Origin: an uncultured Mailhella sp.
GTDB taxonomy: Bacteria > Desulfobacterota > Desulfovibrionia > Desulfovibrionales > Desulfovibrionaceae
Assembly: GCF_944324995.1 (NCBI RefSeq)
Contig: NZ_CALUYL010000018.1
Location: forward strand, 1 to 63,821
Reading direction: 5' to 3'
Length of the DNA stretch: 63,821 nt
Shown one piece after another: positions 63,337-63,821 of this stretch (its first letter is position 1; each line of letters opens with the position of its first letter). A program made the translations under genes and the position numbers. Under the pieces are notes generated by a model, which worked only from the letters and a program-made list of their open reading frames with translations, ran no database searches and had not been told where the DNA came from.

Positions 63337-63821
63337 ATGTTCCTTTACGACGTCGCCATTATCGGAGCCGGCCCCGCAGGACTTCTCTGCGCCAGAAACG
63401 CGGCCCGTCGCGGGCTTTCCGTGGCGCTTGTGGACAGTCACGACAGGCCGGGCGTCAAGCTTTCCCTGGCCGGGGGCGGACGCGGCAACTTCACCAACCG
63501 CACCGTCACGGAAGCGCACTACCTCACCGACGCTCCCGACGTGGTGCGCGCCGTGCTGCGTTCCTTTCCCTGCGAGAGTGTGCTCGATCTGCTGCGCGAA
63601 CTGCGCCTGCCCTTCGAGGAACGGGACTTCGGGCAGATCTTCGGTCTGCGCCCGGCCGCGTTTCTGGCCGACAGGCTGGCCGTGCAGTGCGACGACGAAC
63701 GCGTGGACTTCTATCTCGGCTGCACGGCCCGCGGCTTTTCCCTGCCCGCGTCCTCGCCGTCCTTCGGCAGAAGCGGCGAAGAGGCCGCCTTCACCTTTGC
63801 CGCCGGAGAGGAACGGGTAAG
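63337..63821 (+). CDS. HI0933-like (YhiN/BaiN) flavoprotein, N-terminal part (cut by window edge)
   Basis: Frame open from ATG 63337 (AGGAGA upstream) to the window end, about 161 aa visible of an expected 390-430 aa. N-terminal FAD motif GAGPAG in VAIIGAGPAGLLCARNAARRG, and the family motif LAGGGRGNFTN (usually SGGGRCNLTN; here Gly replaces Cys). A cytoplasmic FAD-dependent oxidoreductase; some relatives are involved in bile-acid or other ene-reductions, but the role is unclear. Note that a different frame on this strand is also open here and is not real. Confidence 0.88.
   Translation, partial: MFLYDVAIIGAGPAGLLCARNAARRGLSVALVDSHDRPGVKLSLAGGGRGNFTNRTVTEAHYLTDAPDVVRAVLRSFPCESVLDLLRELRLPFEERDFGQIFGLRPAAFLADRLAVQCDDERVDFYLGCTARGFSLPASSPSFGRSGEEAAFTFAAGEERV

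Noticed and set aside
63299-63820. Plus-strand open frame in a different phase at the right edge
   Set aside because: The correct phase starts at 63337 and shows the FAD motif; it has no stop because the window ends.

Overview
This is a GC-rich window, apart from an AT-rich stretch around 24-28.6 kb and AT-rich intergenic regions. It looks like a chromosomal segment from an anaerobic, probably gut-associated, sulfate- or sulfite-reducing member of the Desulfovibrionaceae (Desulfovibrio/Bilophila-like). That placement is an inference from three things: the fused ispDF gene, the very large number of TRAP transporters, and sigma-54 activators next to oxygen-sensitive flavin/Fe-S reductases. Everything was read by eye from the sequence; no database search was run.

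Layout. (1) 0-7.3 kb is housekeeping: the 3' end of acetate kinase, dapB, an NAD+ synthetase whose glutaminase half has lost its catalytic residues, an acyl-CoA ligase behind a perfect inverted repeat, and a four-tRNA array (Gly, Cys, Gly, Gly) behind a textbook sigma-70 promoter. (2) 7.6-28.6 kb holds two mirror-image catabolic islands. Island 1 is an AcoR-type sigma-54 activator, divergent from a nine-gene operon: enoate reductase, amidohydrolase-like protein, SLC13 permease, a second amidohydrolase-like protein, TRAP DctQ-DctM-DctP, a second enoate reductase and a tandem EthD protein. Island 2 on the minus strand is DctP-DctQ-DctM, amidohydrolase-like protein and enoate reductase, divergent from its own PAS-type sigma-54 activator. 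Both operons have good -24/-12 promoters, and they converge on a shared terminator. (3) 29.1-38.4 kb holds a secreted alpha/beta hydrolase and island 3: TAXI-type TRAP transporter, SDR dehydrogenase, ABM monooxygenase-like protein, LysR regulator, iron-sulfur flavoprotein and two more amidohydrolase-like proteins. (4) 39.4-58.5 kb is transport: a polar amino acid ABC system, a glycerophosphodiesterase plus Ugp glycerol-3-phosphate ABC system behind a Pho-box-like site, a MATE exporter, and a BMP-type (nucleoside) ABC system with an MFS exporter gene lodged inside it. (5) 58.8-63.8 kb is housekeeping again: a DsbA/FrnE-like thiol oxidoreductase, a Nif3-like protein, a zinc-ribbon coiled-coil protein, RNase P RNA, ispDF and the start of an HI0933-like flavoprotein.

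The most interesting content is the set of three islands. All five amidohydrolase-fold proteins replace the N-terminal HxH metal motif with RxR, the mid-barrel His with Met, Thr or a residue that is not His, and the C-terminal metal-binding Asp with Ala or Ser. All five keep the His in the SHGG-like motif. They always sit beside a flavin-dependent reductase and, in each island, a high-affinity anion transporter. This suggests an undescribed family of metal-free amidohydrolase-fold enzymes acting with ene-reductases on imported organic anions. The substrates cannot be deduced from sequence alone.
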